A stretch of DNA of 64,000 nucleotides from Sphingobium indicum B90A (GTDB lineage: Bacteria; Pseudomonadota; Alphaproteobacteria; Sphingomonadales; Sphingomonadaceae), in contig NZ_CP013070.1 in NCBI RefSeq assembly GCF_000264945.2, positions 3,242,501 to 3,306,500 of the forward strand, in the 5' to 3' direction. The notes below the pieces were generated by a model that worked only from the letters and a program-made list of their open reading frames with translations, did no database searches and was not told the origin of the DNA. Below are positions 26,529 through 36,793 of the stretch, piece after piece (position 1 is the first letter of the stretch; each line of letters opens with the position of its first letter). The position numbers and the translations under genes were made by a program.

Positions 26529-28601
26529 ATGGCACGATCGAGCAGCGAACCGCGGGGCAGGGTGAAGAAATGGCTGATAAGGGGCGTGAAAATCGGCCTT
26601 GTCGGCTTCTTGAGCGCGGCGATCGCGGTCGTGGTGGCGGTGGTGATCGCCTATCAGTCGCTGCCCGACTATGAATCGCTGAAATCCTCCCCCAACGGCC
26701 AGATGATCCGCGTCCACGCCGCGGACGGCAGCGTCATCGTCTCGCTCGGCCCCAGCTTCGGCCGCTGGCTGAGCTATGACCAGATCCCCACGGTCATGGT
26801 CGACGCGATGGTCTCGACCGAGGACAAGCGCTATTATCTGCACCCCGGCGTCGACCCCATCGGCATGGCCCGCGCCGCCTGGGTGGCGATGGAGCGGCGC
26901 GGCAGCGGCCGCCGCTGGCAGGGCGCGTCCACCATCACCCAGCAGGTGACGCGCAACATCTTCCTCAACAACAGCTATAGCTGGGGCCGCAAGGTCCGGG
27001 AAATGGTGCTGGCCCTCGCGCTGGAGCGCAAATTCTCCAAGCGGCAGATCCTCGAACTCTATCTCAACAAGGTTTATTTCGGCGGCGGCGCCTATGGCAT
27101 CGACGCCGCCAGCCGCAAATTTTTCGGCCATCCCGCAACCGCCCTGAACCTGCCAGAAGCCGCCATCGTCGCCGGTCTGGTGAAGGCCCCCTCCAGCTAT
27201 TCCCCGACCGCCGACGCCGACGCCGCCATCGGCCGCGCCGGCGTCGTGCTGGACCTAATGCAGGAAAATGGCAAGATCAGCGCGGCCGAACGCACCGCCG
27301 CCAATCTCCAGGACGTGAAGATGGCGCCCGAACCGCCGCAGAACAGCGTCCGCTACTTCACCGACTGGGCGCTGCCGCAACTCGACACGCTGATCGACGA
27401 ACCCAATGAACCGCTGGAGGTCTACACCACCATCGATTTGGGCATGCAGAAGGCTGCGACGGCGGCGATCCAGGCCAATGTGCCCAGCGGCACGCAGGGC
27501 GCGCTCGTCTCGCTCGACCGCGACGGCGCGGTGCGGGCGATGGTCGGCGGGCTGGACTATGTGAGTTCCAACTACAATCGCGCCACCACCGCGACGCGCC
27601 AGCCGGGCTCGGCCTGGAAGATCTTCGTCTATATGGCCGCGCTGGAGGCGGGCTATACCCCCGACACCGGCGTCACCGACAGCCCGGTCGACATCAACGG
27701 ATGGAAGCCGCGCAACAGCAACGGCCGCTTCTCCGGCGACATCGATATCCGCACCGCCTTCGCCTATTCGGTCAACACCGTGGCGGCGAAGCTGGGCGTG
27801 GAGGTCGGCTTCCCCACGGTCGCCGACATGGCCCGCCGCTTCGGCGTAACAACGCCGATCAACACGCACCCCTCGATGGTGCTGGGCACGTCCGACGTGC
27901 GGCTGATCGACATGACCCGCGCCTTCGCCTCCATCGCGCGCAAGGGGGTGGCGGTGACGCCCTACGGCATCACCAGGGTGACGACCGCCGAAGGCCGCGT
28001 CCTCTACGAACATCAGGACGACACCAGCCGCGTGCTGGTCGCCCCCTGGGTCGCGGCGGGCATGACCGACCTGATGCAGACCGCCGTCAGCACCGGCACC
28101 GGCCGGGCGGCGCAGATCGGCCGGCCCGTCGCGGGCAAGACTGGCACGACCAGCAGCAACAAGGACGGCTGGTTCCTGGGCTTTTCCAGCGGCATCACCA
28201 CCGGCGTCTGGATGGGCCGCGACGACGCCCGTGCCGTGGGCGTGCTCCAGGGCGGCCGCGCCCCCGCCCGCGCCTTCGCCGACTATATGAAGGTCGCCGT
28301 CGCCAAGCGCCCGGTCGAACAGTTCGAAACCCAGGTGACGCTGCCCGAATGGCAGTTGGAACCGGACGAGGAAGCCTATTACGGCCAGCCCGACGGCGGC
28401 ACGGACGGCGGCATGATGGTCGACGAAAACGGCCTGCCCATCGAACGCGGCCAGCAGCAGCCGGACGAGGACGCGCAGCCCGACGACAGCGGCCAGCCAA
28501 CGCCCAACCCCGCAGACCGCCCCCAGCCGCCGCGCCTGGACCAGCAATGGATCGACAATGTGCTGGGCCGCAACCGGCAACAGCAGCAACCGCAACACTA
28601 G
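26529..28601 (+). CDS. Class A penicillin-binding protein (PBP1A family)
   Basis: A 690-residue bifunctional peptidoglycan synthase. A membrane anchor spans ~17-42. The GT51 glycosyltransferase domain has the catalytic Glu98 in EDKRYY and the GASTITQQ block at 132-139. The transpeptidase has SAWK at 361-364 (nucleophile Ser361), SVN at 414-416 and KTG at 537-539. A Gln/Pro/Asp-rich tail follows residue ~610. It polymerises and crosslinks glycan strands in the periplasm. It is transcribed alone after msrB. Confidence 0.96.
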   Translation: MARSSSEPRGRVKKWLIRGVKIGLVGFLSAAIAVVVAVVIAYQSLPDYESLKSSPNGQMIRVHAADGSVIVSLGPSFGRWLSYDQIPTVMVDAMVSTEDKRYYLHPGVDPIGMARAAWVAMERRGSGRRWQGASTITQQVTRNIFLNNSYSWGRKVREMVLALALERKFSKRQILELYLNKVYFGGGAYGIDAASRKFFGHPATALNLPEAAIVAGLVKAPSSYSPTADADAAIGRAGVVLDLMQENGKISAAERTAANLQDVKMAPEPPQNSVRYFTDWALPQLDTLIDEPNEPLEVYTTIDLGMQKAATAAIQANVPSGTQGALVSLDRDGAVRAMVGGLDYVSSNYNRATTATRQPGSAWKIFVYMAALEAGYTPDTGVTDSPVDINGWKPRNSNGRFSGDIDIRTAFAYSVNTVAAKLGVEVGFPTVADMARRFGVTTPINTHPSMVLGTSDVRLIDMTRAFASIARKGVAVTPYGITRVTTAEGRVLYEHQDDTSRVLVAPWVAAGMTDLMQTAVSTGTGRAAQIGRPVAGKTGTTSSNKDGWFLGFSSGITTGVWMGRDDARAVGVLQGGRAPARAFADYMKVAVAKRPVEQFETQVTLPEWQLEPDEEAYYGQPDGGTDGGMMVDENGLPIERGQQQPDEDAQPDDSGQPTPNPADRPQPPRLDQQWIDNVLGRNRQQQQPQH

Positions 28602-28646
28602 GCTTTATCGACATTCAGCCTGAAAACCACCCGTCATGAAGCGCGC

Positions 28647-29603
28647 CTAACCCGCCGCTCTCCCCGCCGTCGCAAGGCGTTTCCGGTCGAGCAACCCTGT
28701 GTCCGGCAACAGGAAGTCCACCTTTCCCCGCCCGAAATCGATGGCCACCCGGTCGAACACCTTGAGCGCGTCGATGCCGAGCAGCAGCGCGGGCTTGTCG
28801 TTAAGCCCCAGTTCCGCGAAGGGCTGGGCATCGGCGAACATCACCGGCATCTCCTTCAGCATGACCTGGCCCATGCGCACCCGGTCGATCAGGCCGGCCT
28901 GCCCCGACAGCGTCTCCCCCGTCACGCTGGTCAGCGTCACCAGTTCCAGCGCGGGCGCCTTCTTCTTGCGCACCAGCTTGTTCATCAGCGCCATGTTGCC
29001 GACGCTTATGGAGGTGCCGGTGTCCAGGATGATGCTGACCTGCATGCCGTTCACGTCGGAATCGAGCAGGATCAACTGCCCCTGGCGCCGTCGCGCCTCG
29101 ACTACGATGACATTGGGGTCACGCCAGCTACGCTTGCTGCTGCTGATCTCCATCCGACCCGTGCGGAAATTCAGCAGCAGCCGCTTGGCATGCAGGCCGT
29201 CCAGTCCCAACAGGCCGGCCGCGCCGATATGCTCCCCCTCCAGCACCGGCGCTTCTATATCGTCCACCACGGTCTTGCCGAAGCCCAGGCGCGGGACGGC
29301 GACAGTGTCCACCTCCGCCCGGCCGGTCATGCTGATCACCGTCACCCGCTCCCGCAGGGGCAGGTCGAGCCGTTCGGCCAGGGCGCGGGAAATGACGGTG
29401 CGCTGCGATCCGGTGTCGACCACGAAGTTCCACGGCCCCCTGCCGTCGATCTGGATAGGGATGGTGATGCGGGTATCGCCGCTGGGGATGGTGCGGATCA
29501 CCGCAGGCGGATCATCGGGATCGAGCGCGGCTCGATCCTGCGCCGCAAGGGGAGAAGTGGCGATCGCGATCGCGATGCCCAGAGCGGCGCGCCAGCGTCC
29601 CAT
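28647..29603 (-). CDS. Exported retropepsin-like aspartic protease, two DTG domains
   Basis: A 318-residue protein with a signal peptide (AIAIATSPLAAQ). Two aspartyl protease half-domains each have DTG: D63 in NFVVDTGSQRTVISR and D194 in IILDTGTSISVG. Each half also has the downstream hydrophobic-GLLGLDGL or LLLGIDAL motif. Two fused retropepsin-type units form a complete active site in one chain. The substrate is unknown. It converges on the PBP gene. Confidence 0.88.
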   Translation of the reverse strand: MGRWRAALGIAIAIATSPLAAQDRAALDPDDPPAVIRTIPSGDTRITIPIQIDGRGPWNFVVDTGSQRTVISRALAERLDLPLRERVTVISMTGRAEVDTVAVPRLGFGKTVVDDIEAPVLEGEHIGAAGLLGLDGLHAKRLLLNFRTGRMEISSSKRSWRDPNVIVVEARRRQGQLILLDSDVNGMQVSIILDTGTSISVGNMALMNKLVRKKKAPALELVTLTSVTGETLSGQAGLIDRVRMGQVMLKEMPVMFADAQPFAELGLNDKPALLLGIDALKVFDRVAIDFGRGKVDFLLPDTGLLDRKRLATAGRAAG

Positions 29604-29723
29604 CTCCCGTTCCTCCTTATTTTATCCCTGTATAGCATGAGCGCCCCGGTTCCGCCCATCCCATTTCATTCGCGGCAGGACGCATATCGGCAATTTTCAA
29701 TCCATCCGAATGGCTCAGCGACC

Positions 29724-29752
29724 TTGACTTGGGCGGGGTCGGATCGCTAAAC
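29724..29752 (+). promoter_or_regulatory. Possible rho promoter
   Basis: TTGACT at 29724-29729, then 17 nt, then CTAAAC. The -35 is good, but the -10 is poor; this is the best pair found in the 258-bp gap upstream of rho, which otherwise holds an untranslated leader of about 110 nt. Confidence 0.25.
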
Positions 29753-29861
29753 GCCAGACATTCCATCCCGCCCGTCCGGCGCGGGTTCTCCCGAGTCATT
29801 GCCGGGTCAGCCTTCCCCCCTATTTCTCCTCGTCCCTCTCATTCCATCGGACTCCACGCGA

Positions 29862-31118
<1,257 letters not shown>

Positions 31119-31236
31119 GGGGCCGGGCGGTTGTGTTCCTGACGGACGCGGATCGCCTTCGCTTCAAGCGCCGCGAACTTCGGGCCGTCGGACTTCGGTC
31201 TGGCGGCTCTTTCATTTTCAGGGGAACTGTCAGGCC

Positions 31237-31959
31237 GTGATGATCGACCTAATCGCAACCGCCGCAGCGGCGGCTCAGGGGATCGGCTCGCCCGCCGACA
31301 TCTGGGCGCATATCGTCAATGATTTCAGCAATATCGGCTCGCCCGCCGCGCTGGCTGCGTTCGGCCAGGTGCTGATGATCGACGTGCTGCTCGCCGGGGA
31401 CAACGCCATCGTCGTCGGCGCGCTGGCGGCGGGGCTTCCGGCGGAGCAGCGCAAGAGGGTCATATTGATCGGCATCATCGCCGCGCTGGTCCTGCGCATC
31501 GGCTTTGCGCTGGTGGTGACGCAGTTGATGCAGATCGTCGGCCTGATCCTGGCGGGCGGGCTGCTGCTGCTGTGGGTCGCGTTCAAGATGTGGCGCGAAC
31601 TGCACCCGAAGCGGGGCGGGGACACGCCGGACACCGGCGACGACGACATATCCGGCCTGCGCCCCGCCAAGAGCTTCGCGGGCGCGGCCTGGGCGGTCGC
31701 GGTGGCGGACGTTTCGATGAGCCTGGACAATGTGCTGGCGGTGGCCGGCGCGGCCCGCGACCATCCGGGCATCCTGATCATCGGCCTGATCCTGTCTGTC
31801 GCGCTGATGGGCATCGCCGCGAACATCATCGCCAAATATATCGAACGCTTCCGCTGGATCGCCTATCTGGGCCTGGCCGTGATCGTCTATGTGGCGGTCA
31901 AGATGATCTATGACGGCGTCGTGGATCATCAAGTCGGCATATTGACGCTCTTCGTCTAG
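31237..31959 (+). CDS. TerC/YjbE-family integral membrane protein
   Basis: A 240-residue protein with about seven membrane segments and the two family signatures LLAGDNAIVVGALA and VADVSMSLDNVLAVAG, whose Asp/Asn residues are thought to bind metal. YjbE/TerC proteins are implicated in manganese or calcium efflux and in metallation of secreted enzymes. The start is GTG 31237 or ATG 31240 behind AGGGGA. No yybP-ykoY riboswitch fold was recognised in the 118-nt leader. Confidence 0.9.
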   Translation: MMIDLIATAAAAAQGIGSPADIWAHIVNDFSNIGSPAALAAFGQVLMIDVLLAGDNAIVVGALAAGLPAEQRKRVILIGIIAALVLRIGFALVVTQLMQIVGLILAGGLLLLWVAFKMWRELHPKRGGDTPDTGDDDISGLRPAKSFAGAAWAVAVADVSMSLDNVLAVAGAARDHPGILIIGLILSVALMGIAANIIAKYIERFRWIAYLGLAVIVYVAVKMIYDGVVDHQVGILTLFV

Positions 31960-31960
31960 A

Positions 31961-32053
31961 AGCGATTTCCAAGCGATCGGAACCGATCGCTGGTCAAGAA
32001 ATCGCGGAAAACACTGAATCCAGGACGGCGATCTTATCCGATCGGATCGAAAC
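31961..32053. repeat. Dispersed two-hairpin intergenic repeat, copy B
   Basis: Reverse-complement relative of 10146-10237, directly after the TerC stop codon. The AGCGATCGG/CCGATCGCT stem here is longer than in copy A and both strands differ together, which suggests the fold is kept. It may also act as the terC transcript end. Confidence 0.85.
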
Positions 32054-32143
32054 CCGCCCCAAGGCCCGTCCGGATGCGTTGGAATCGCAGGTTCCTGCGC
32101 GGTTCAACCTCGCCAGGACAAATTCCGGAGGGATTGCGCATCG

Positions 32144-32173
32144 GTGTTCCTGCGCAGGCAGGAACCCAGTTCC
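32144..32173. repeat. CCTGCGCAGGCAGG repeat, single unit
   Basis: GTGTTCCTGCGCAGGCAGGA followed by ACCCAGTTCC lies between the two-hairpin repeat and the dioxygenase stop. It matches the repeat at 25855-25942. Confidence 0.75.
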
Positions 32174-32186
32174 GCCCTTGCCAGGA

Positions 32187-33206
32187 TCACCCGTCCGCCG
32201 CACCCTTGACGCCGACCGGCAGCCATGGCTGCCTGATCCAGCCGCCCGCCCTGTCGCCCAGCCACCAGCGCAACGGGATGCGCCGCTCGGCTATGCCGGG
32301 AAGGCTCCAGACATCCCATCCCTTGATCGGCCGGAACGGGTTGCGGCGTCCATAGGCCCAGATCTCCACCCTGGTGGCGGGCGCGCTGGCCGGACTGCGG
32401 GCATGGAAGCCGAACGTGTCGGCGATCAGCAGCGTATTGGCGGGCACGGCAAAGACGCTCGGTTGCGGCAGGCCCAGCCCCGTCAGTTCGCTGACGTCGA
32501 TCCGCAGCGATCCCCGCGCCGAAAGGCGGCAATCGCCGTCCCGCGCGCCCAGGCTGCGTTGCTTTTCCCAGGCCAGCCGCTGCGGCGTCAAGCGGTGCGA
32601 GCCCTTCACATAGGCGAAGGGCCCGGTTTCGACGGGCACATCCTCCAGAAACAGCCAGGCCTTCATCGCGGGATAAAAGGTGTCGGCATGGAATGCGAGC
32701 TGGGGATCGGGCGCGGCATCGCGACGGCGCGGCAGGATCGACTGGACATAGAGCAGCGGCTCTATGTCGAAACCCGACACATAGCGGGCCAGACCCTGCC
32801 AGCGGGGATCGCGGCGAAAATCCTCAAAGGCCGGGATCGCCCGGCGCGCGGCGGGGTCCATCGCGAGGCGGCGGGTGATCGTATCGCCCTGAACCATCTC
32901 CCGCGCAGGTCCGCGATAGCTGAAAAGCTGTTCCTGCAAGGCGCTAAAGGTCGCGGCGGGCAGGAAATCCCGGATTTCGACGACACCGTCCCGGTCGAAA
33001 ATCGCCCGATGTTCCGGATCGACGCCGTCGGCCAGCCGCCTGCGCCGCGCCGCCGCCAGCGCCTGCGCCGCCCGCACCCGCCCCGCATGCAGCCCCAGCG
33101 CGTTGAGCCGCGTCGAACCGATCAGCGGATTGTCGACGAAGGATTTGGCGCCGGTGAATAGCTGGGCGAACCAGAGAGGCGCGAGCAGGGGCGCAAGGGC
33201 GTTCAT
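32187..33206 (-). CDS. Phytanoyl-CoA dioxygenase (PhyH) family protein
   Basis: A protein of about 339 residues with the double-stranded beta-helix of Fe(II)/2-oxoglutarate oxygenases. The HxD iron motif is in LAFHADTFYP and the distal His in FGFHARSPA, followed by the Arg that binds 2-oxoglutarate (ATRVEIW). ATG 33206 (MNALAPLLAPLW) is preferred to an extended frame from 33272. It lies downstream of a dienelactone hydrolase and quinone oxidoreductase on the same strand. Substrate is unknown. Confidence 0.85.
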   Translation of the reverse strand: MNALAPLLAPLWFAQLFTGAKSFVDNPLIGSTRLNALGLHAGRVRAAQALAAARRRRLADGVDPEHRAIFDRDGVVEIRDFLPAATFSALQEQLFSYRGPAREMVQGDTITRRLAMDPAARRAIPAFEDFRRDPRWQGLARYVSGFDIEPLLYVQSILPRRRDAAPDPQLAFHADTFYPAMKAWLFLEDVPVETGPFAYVKGSHRLTPQRLAWEKQRSLGARDGDCRLSARGSLRIDVSELTGLGLPQPSVFAVPANTLLIADTFGFHARSPASAPATRVEIWAYGRRNPFRPIKGWDVWSLPGIAERRIPLRWWLGDRAGGWIRQPWLPVGVKGAADG

Positions 33207-33329
33207 CGACGGCGCCTTGCCATTCCGGTCGGCCCCGGTCGAGCGGAATATGCCATTCCCCTTGGAAAACAATGCGTTTCCAGCAATGCGCCATGCTCTG
33301 CCATCCAGTTCCCGCCCTGCCAGCCGCCG

Positions 33330-34298
33330 TCAGGGGATCAGCAGCGTGCTTCCCGTGGTTTGCCGGGCCTCCAGCGCGCGGTGCGCCTCCGCGGCGTCGG
33401 CCAGGGAAAATCGTTGGCCGACGACGGTCCTCGCCACGCCCCGCGCCATGCGGTCGAACAGCCTTTCGGCGGTTCGCGCCAACTCTTCGGGAGTGGCGAT
33501 ATAGTCGAACAATGTCGGGCGGGTGACGTAAAGCGACCCGCCCCGGCTGAGTTCCAGCAGGCTGATCGGCGGCACCGCGCCGGAGGCATTGCCGTAGCTG
33601 ACCATCAGGCCGCGCCGCCTGAGCGAGGCCAGCGACGCGCTCCAGCTATCCTTGCCCACGCCGTCATAGACGACGTCGACGCCGCGGCCCCCGGTGATCT
33701 CCCGCACGGCGGAGGCCAGGCTGTCGAAGCCGCCGTGCAGGCTATGTTCGGCGTCCACCTTCGCCGCCTTTTCCGCCGATCCGCAATGGGCGATCACGAC
33801 CACGCCCTTGTCGCGCAGCCACGGCACCAGCACGGAACCCACGCCGCCGGCGGCGGCATGGACCAGCGCGAACTGCCCGGCCTCCAGGGTGACGATGTCC
33901 TCCGCCAGATAGCAGGCGGTCATGCCCTTCAGCATCATGGCCGCCGCATCCTGCGTCGTGACGGCATCCGGAATCCTCACCGCCTGGTCGGCGCGCACCA
34001 GACGATGCGTGGCATAGGCGCCCAGCCCGACCGCACAGCCCACCTTGTCGCCCACCGCAAAGCCGGCGACGCCCGGACCCACGGCGGCGACATGGCCGGC
34101 GCCCTCGGCGCCCAGCGGCGTCGGCAGCGGCGCGGGATAGAGGCCGCTGCGATAATAGGTGTCGATGAAATTCAGCCCGACGGCATCCTGCGCGATCAGC
34201 AATTCGCCTTCACCCGGCAGGCCGGGGTCGAACCCTTCCCGCGCGATCACCTCCGGCCCGCCATGGCTGCGGGCCACCATCCGCCATGCCTGCGTCAT
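33330..34298 (-). CDS. Zinc-independent NADPH:quinone oxidoreductase
   Basis: A 322-residue medium-chain dehydrogenase/reductase of the QOR class. The N-terminal GroES-like domain has NFIDTYYRSGLYP. The Rossmann fold has AAAGGVGSVL. Zinc-ligand cysteines of alcohol dehydrogenases are absent, as expected for quinone reductases. It follows the dienelactone hydrolase by 14 nt, so the two are probably co-transcribed. Confidence 0.92.
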   Translation of the reverse strand: MTQAWRMVARSHGGPEVIAREGFDPGLPGEGELLIAQDAVGLNFIDTYYRSGLYPAPLPTPLGAEGAGHVAAVGPGVAGFAVGDKVGCAVGLGAYATHRLVRADQAVRIPDAVTTQDAAAMMLKGMTACYLAEDIVTLEAGQFALVHAAAGGVGSVLVPWLRDKGVVVIAHCGSAEKAAKVDAEHSLHGGFDSLASAVREITGGRGVDVVYDGVGKDSWSASLASLRRRGLMVSYGNASGAVPPISLLELSRGGSLYVTRPTLFDYIATPEELARTAERLFDRMARGVARTVVGQRFSLADAAEAHRALEARQTTGSTLLIP

Positions 34299-34312
34299 GC
34301 CGTTGTCCCCGT

Positions 34313-35011
34313 TCAGAGATGGGCCGCGAAGAAATCCGCGGTCCGGCCGTCGGCAAGCTGCGCCGCCGCCTCATTGCGGCGCGCCCCCATTTCGGCCGCG
34401 AAGCCATGGTCCAGCCCCTCATAATCGTGCAGCGTGACATGGCGATTGTCCTTCAGCCCTTCATGCATCTTGCGCTGCACGTCGGGCGGGACAAAGCCGT
34501 CGGCGGTGGGGACATGCAGCAGCACCGGCTTGCCGATGGCATGCTGTTCGTTCAGCAGGCCGTCGATGCCGACGCCATAATAGGCCACGAAGGCATCGCC
34601 GTCGGTGCGGCAGGCCGACATGAACGCCAGCCGCCCGCCCAGGCAATATCCGACCAGGCCGACCTTGCCGCCTTGCCCCAATTCGGCCCGGGCGGCCTTT
34701 ATCGTGGCCTCTATGTCGCGAATGCCCTGATCCTGGTTGAATTTCTGCATATGGCCGAAGGCCGCCTGAAGCTCCTCGCCTATGTCGGCGTCGAGTTCGA
34801 CATGCGGCTTTTCGCGCCAGAACAGATCGGGCGCCATGGCCAGATAGCCGGCCGCCGCCCAGCTATCGCATTTGCGGCGGATGCCCTCGTTCACGCCGAA
34901 GATTTCCTGGATCACGACGATCGCGGCCTTGGGCGCGCCCTCCGGCCGGGCGACATAGACATCGAAGCGGGCATCGCCCTCCAGCGTGGGGATGGATGTG
35001 AATGCTGCCAT
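34313..35011 (-). CDS. Dienelactone hydrolase family protein
   Basis: A 232-residue alpha/beta hydrolase with the DLH triad: Cys123 in GYCLGG, Asp171 in PTADGF and His202 in GLDHGF. The E36 that tunes the cysteine is in VIQEIFG. Family members open lactones in aromatic degradation, but many act on other esters. ATG 35011 follows the A/G-rich AAGGACTTTCCC; upstream in-frame ATGs are less likely. Confidence 0.93.
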   Translation of the reverse strand: MAAFTSIPTLEGDARFDVYVARPEGAPKAAIVVIQEIFGVNEGIRRKCDSWAAAGYLAMAPDLFWREKPHVELDADIGEELQAAFGHMQKFNQDQGIRDIEATIKAARAELGQGGKVGLVGYCLGGRLAFMSACRTDGDAFVAYYGVGIDGLLNEQHAIGKPVLLHVPTADGFVPPDVQRKMHEGLKDNRHVTLHDYEGLDHGFAAEMGARRNEAAAQLADGRTADFFAAHL

Positions 35012-35169
35012 GGGAAAGTCCTTCTCAAATCGCGTCATGTCCAGGGAACGGCATAATGGCGCTTGCGGGGCCGAGCGCAACCATGCCAGCCGTCAAAAAA
35101 TTTGCCTTGGTTGCCCTTGTTGCGGCATGAGGCGTTGTAAAGCGAGGGCGCAGCAAAGGGTAGCAGGTT

Positions 35170-35430
35170 ATGAAGGTAAGCGTGGACGTCGACTGCACTC
35201 CTGCGGAGGCCCGGGCTTTCCTGGGGCTGCCGGATGTCACCCCCATTCACGACAAATATGTGAAAACGATGCTCGACAGCTTCGACGGCGTCGCCAATGT
35301 CGAGCAGATGGAAACGCTGTTCAGGAGTTTTTCGCCCCTGGGCGATGCCGGGATGCGCCTGTTCAAACAGATGATGGACATCGGCCTGGCGGGGATGCCG
35401 GGCAAGAATGGCGACAAGAATCCAGGCTGA
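35170..35430 (+). CDS. DUF6489 family small protein
   Basis: An 86-residue soluble protein with the start MKVSVDVDCTPAEARAFLGL and a Gly/Lys-rich tail. It is regularly found just upstream of mnmE in sphingomonads. The ATG has an AGGTT-type ribosome site. Function is unknown; the position suggests a link to tRNA modification or segregation genes only by context. Confidence 0.8.
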   Translation: MKVSVDVDCTPAEARAFLGLPDVTPIHDKYVKTMLDSFDGVANVEQMETLFRSFSPLGDAGMRLFKQMMDIGLAGMPGKNGDKNPG

Positions 35431-35451
35431 TCCCCTTCGCGACGACGCGCC

Positions 35452-36735
35452 GTGACGGAGACCATCTTTGCCTTGTCGAGCGGCGCGCCTCCCGCCGGCA
35501 TCGCTGTCGTGCGGATCAGCGGACCGGCGGCGGGGCAGGCGCTGCTGGCGCTGGCCGGAAGCCTGCCGCCGGCCAGACGGGCGCGGCTGTCCTCATTGCG
35601 GGATCCGCGTGACGGCGCGTTGCTGGACCGGGCGCTGGTCCTGTGGTTTCCCGGCCCCGACACGGCGACCGGCGAAGACCTGGCGGAACTGCACTGCCAT
35701 GGCGGGCGCGCCGTCATCGCCGCGGTCGAGCAGGCGCTGGCTTCCCTGGAAGGACTGCGCCGGGCCGAGGCGGGGGAATTCACCCGGCGCGCCTTTACCA
35801 ATGGCCGCATGGACCTGAATGCCGTGGAGGGCCTGTCGGACCTGCTGGCGGCCGAGACGCAGCAGCAGCGCCGGGCAGCCCTGCTGATGGCGGAGGGTCA
35901 TTTTTCGCAAAGGGTGGAGCAATGGCTGCGGACATTGCTAAACCTGTCCGCAATGACCGAGGCGGCGCTCGATTTTTCCGATGAGGACGATGTGCCGGAC
36001 GACGGCATAGAAACGCGGATCGGGCAGGGCGTTCGCATTTTGGCGGAGGATGTCCGCGCCGTGCTCGCCTCGCCATCGGCGGAGCGGCTGAGGGATGGCG
36101 TTCGCGTGGTCCTGGCGGGGCCGCCCAATGCGGGCAAATCGACGCTGCTCAACCGGCTTGTGGGGCGTGATGCGGCCATCGTCTCCGACGTGGCGGGGAC
36201 CACCCGTGATCGGATCGAAGTGCCCGCCGCGCTGGGCGGCACCGCCTTTCTTTTTACGGACACGGCGGGCCTGCGCGGTGAAACGGACGATGCCGTAGAG
36301 GCGATCGGCATCGACAGGGCACGCGGCGCGCTGGAGGCAGCGGACATCATCCTCTGGCTCGGCCCGGCGGATGAAGCGCCACGGGAAGATGCGATAGTGA
36401 TCGCTGCCCAGTGCGATCGCCACGCGAAAGCGGACCGACCCGGCCTGCCCCTTTCCGCCGTGACGGGGGAGGGGATGGATCGTCTCGCCTTCATGCTGCT
36501 CGACCGGGCGGCCAGGCTCCTGCCGGGAGAAGGCGACTATGCCCTGCACCAGCGGCAGCGCGAAGGCGCGGCCCGGCTGCATGCGCATCTGACTTCCGCG
36601 CAGGGTTCGGACGATTTGCTGATCGTCGCCGAAGAGTTGCGGCAGGCTCGCCATGCGATTGACCTGCTGACGGGGCGAGCCGGCACGGAGGACATGCTGG
36701 ACCGCCTGTTCGCCGGATTCTGCATCGGAAAATAG
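35452..36735 (+). CDS. mnmE: tRNA uridine-5-carboxymethylaminomethyl modification GTPase
   Basis: A 427-residue GTPase that with MnmG adds the cmnm group to U34 of certain tRNAs. The N-terminal tetrahydrofolate-binding domain is residues 1-~120, then a helical domain with an inserted G domain: G1 GPPNAGKST at 223-231 and G3-like DTAGLR. The C-terminal CIGK motif (424-427) carries the catalytic Cys. GTG starts the gene at 35452, 21 nt after DUF6489. Confidence 0.97.
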   Translation: MTETIFALSSGAPPAGIAVVRISGPAAGQALLALAGSLPPARRARLSSLRDPRDGALLDRALVLWFPGPDTATGEDLAELHCHGGRAVIAAVEQALASLEGLRRAEAGEFTRRAFTNGRMDLNAVEGLSDLLAAETQQQRRAALLMAEGHFSQRVEQWLRTLLNLSAMTEAALDFSDEDDVPDDGIETRIGQGVRILAEDVRAVLASPSAERLRDGVRVVLAGPPNAGKSTLLNRLVGRDAAIVSDVAGTTRDRIEVPAALGGTAFLFTDTAGLRGETDDAVEAIGIDRARGALEAADIILWLGPADEAPREDAIVIAAQCDRHAKADRPGLPLSAVTGEGMDRLAFMLLDRAARLLPGEGDYALHQRQREGAARLHAHLTSAQGSDDLLIVAEELRQARHAIDLLTGRAGTEDMLDRLFAGFCIGK

Positions 36736-36738
36736 CGA

Positions 36739-36754
36739 TGTTCCACGTGGAACA
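36739..36754. other. parS site 1
   Basis: TGTTCCACGTGGAACA is a perfect 16-bp palindrome in the mnmE-mnmG gap, matching the consensus to which chromosomal ParB binds. It is 3.3 kb from parB. Confidence 0.9.
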
Positions 36755-36793
36755 GTTTTGACCCGACCGCCTGACTTCTGTTAAGGGGCGCGC

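Noticed and set aside
31119..31236. Possible manganese (yybP-ykoY) riboswitch before the TerC gene
   Set aside because: The characteristic conserved loops could not be found in the 118-nt leader.
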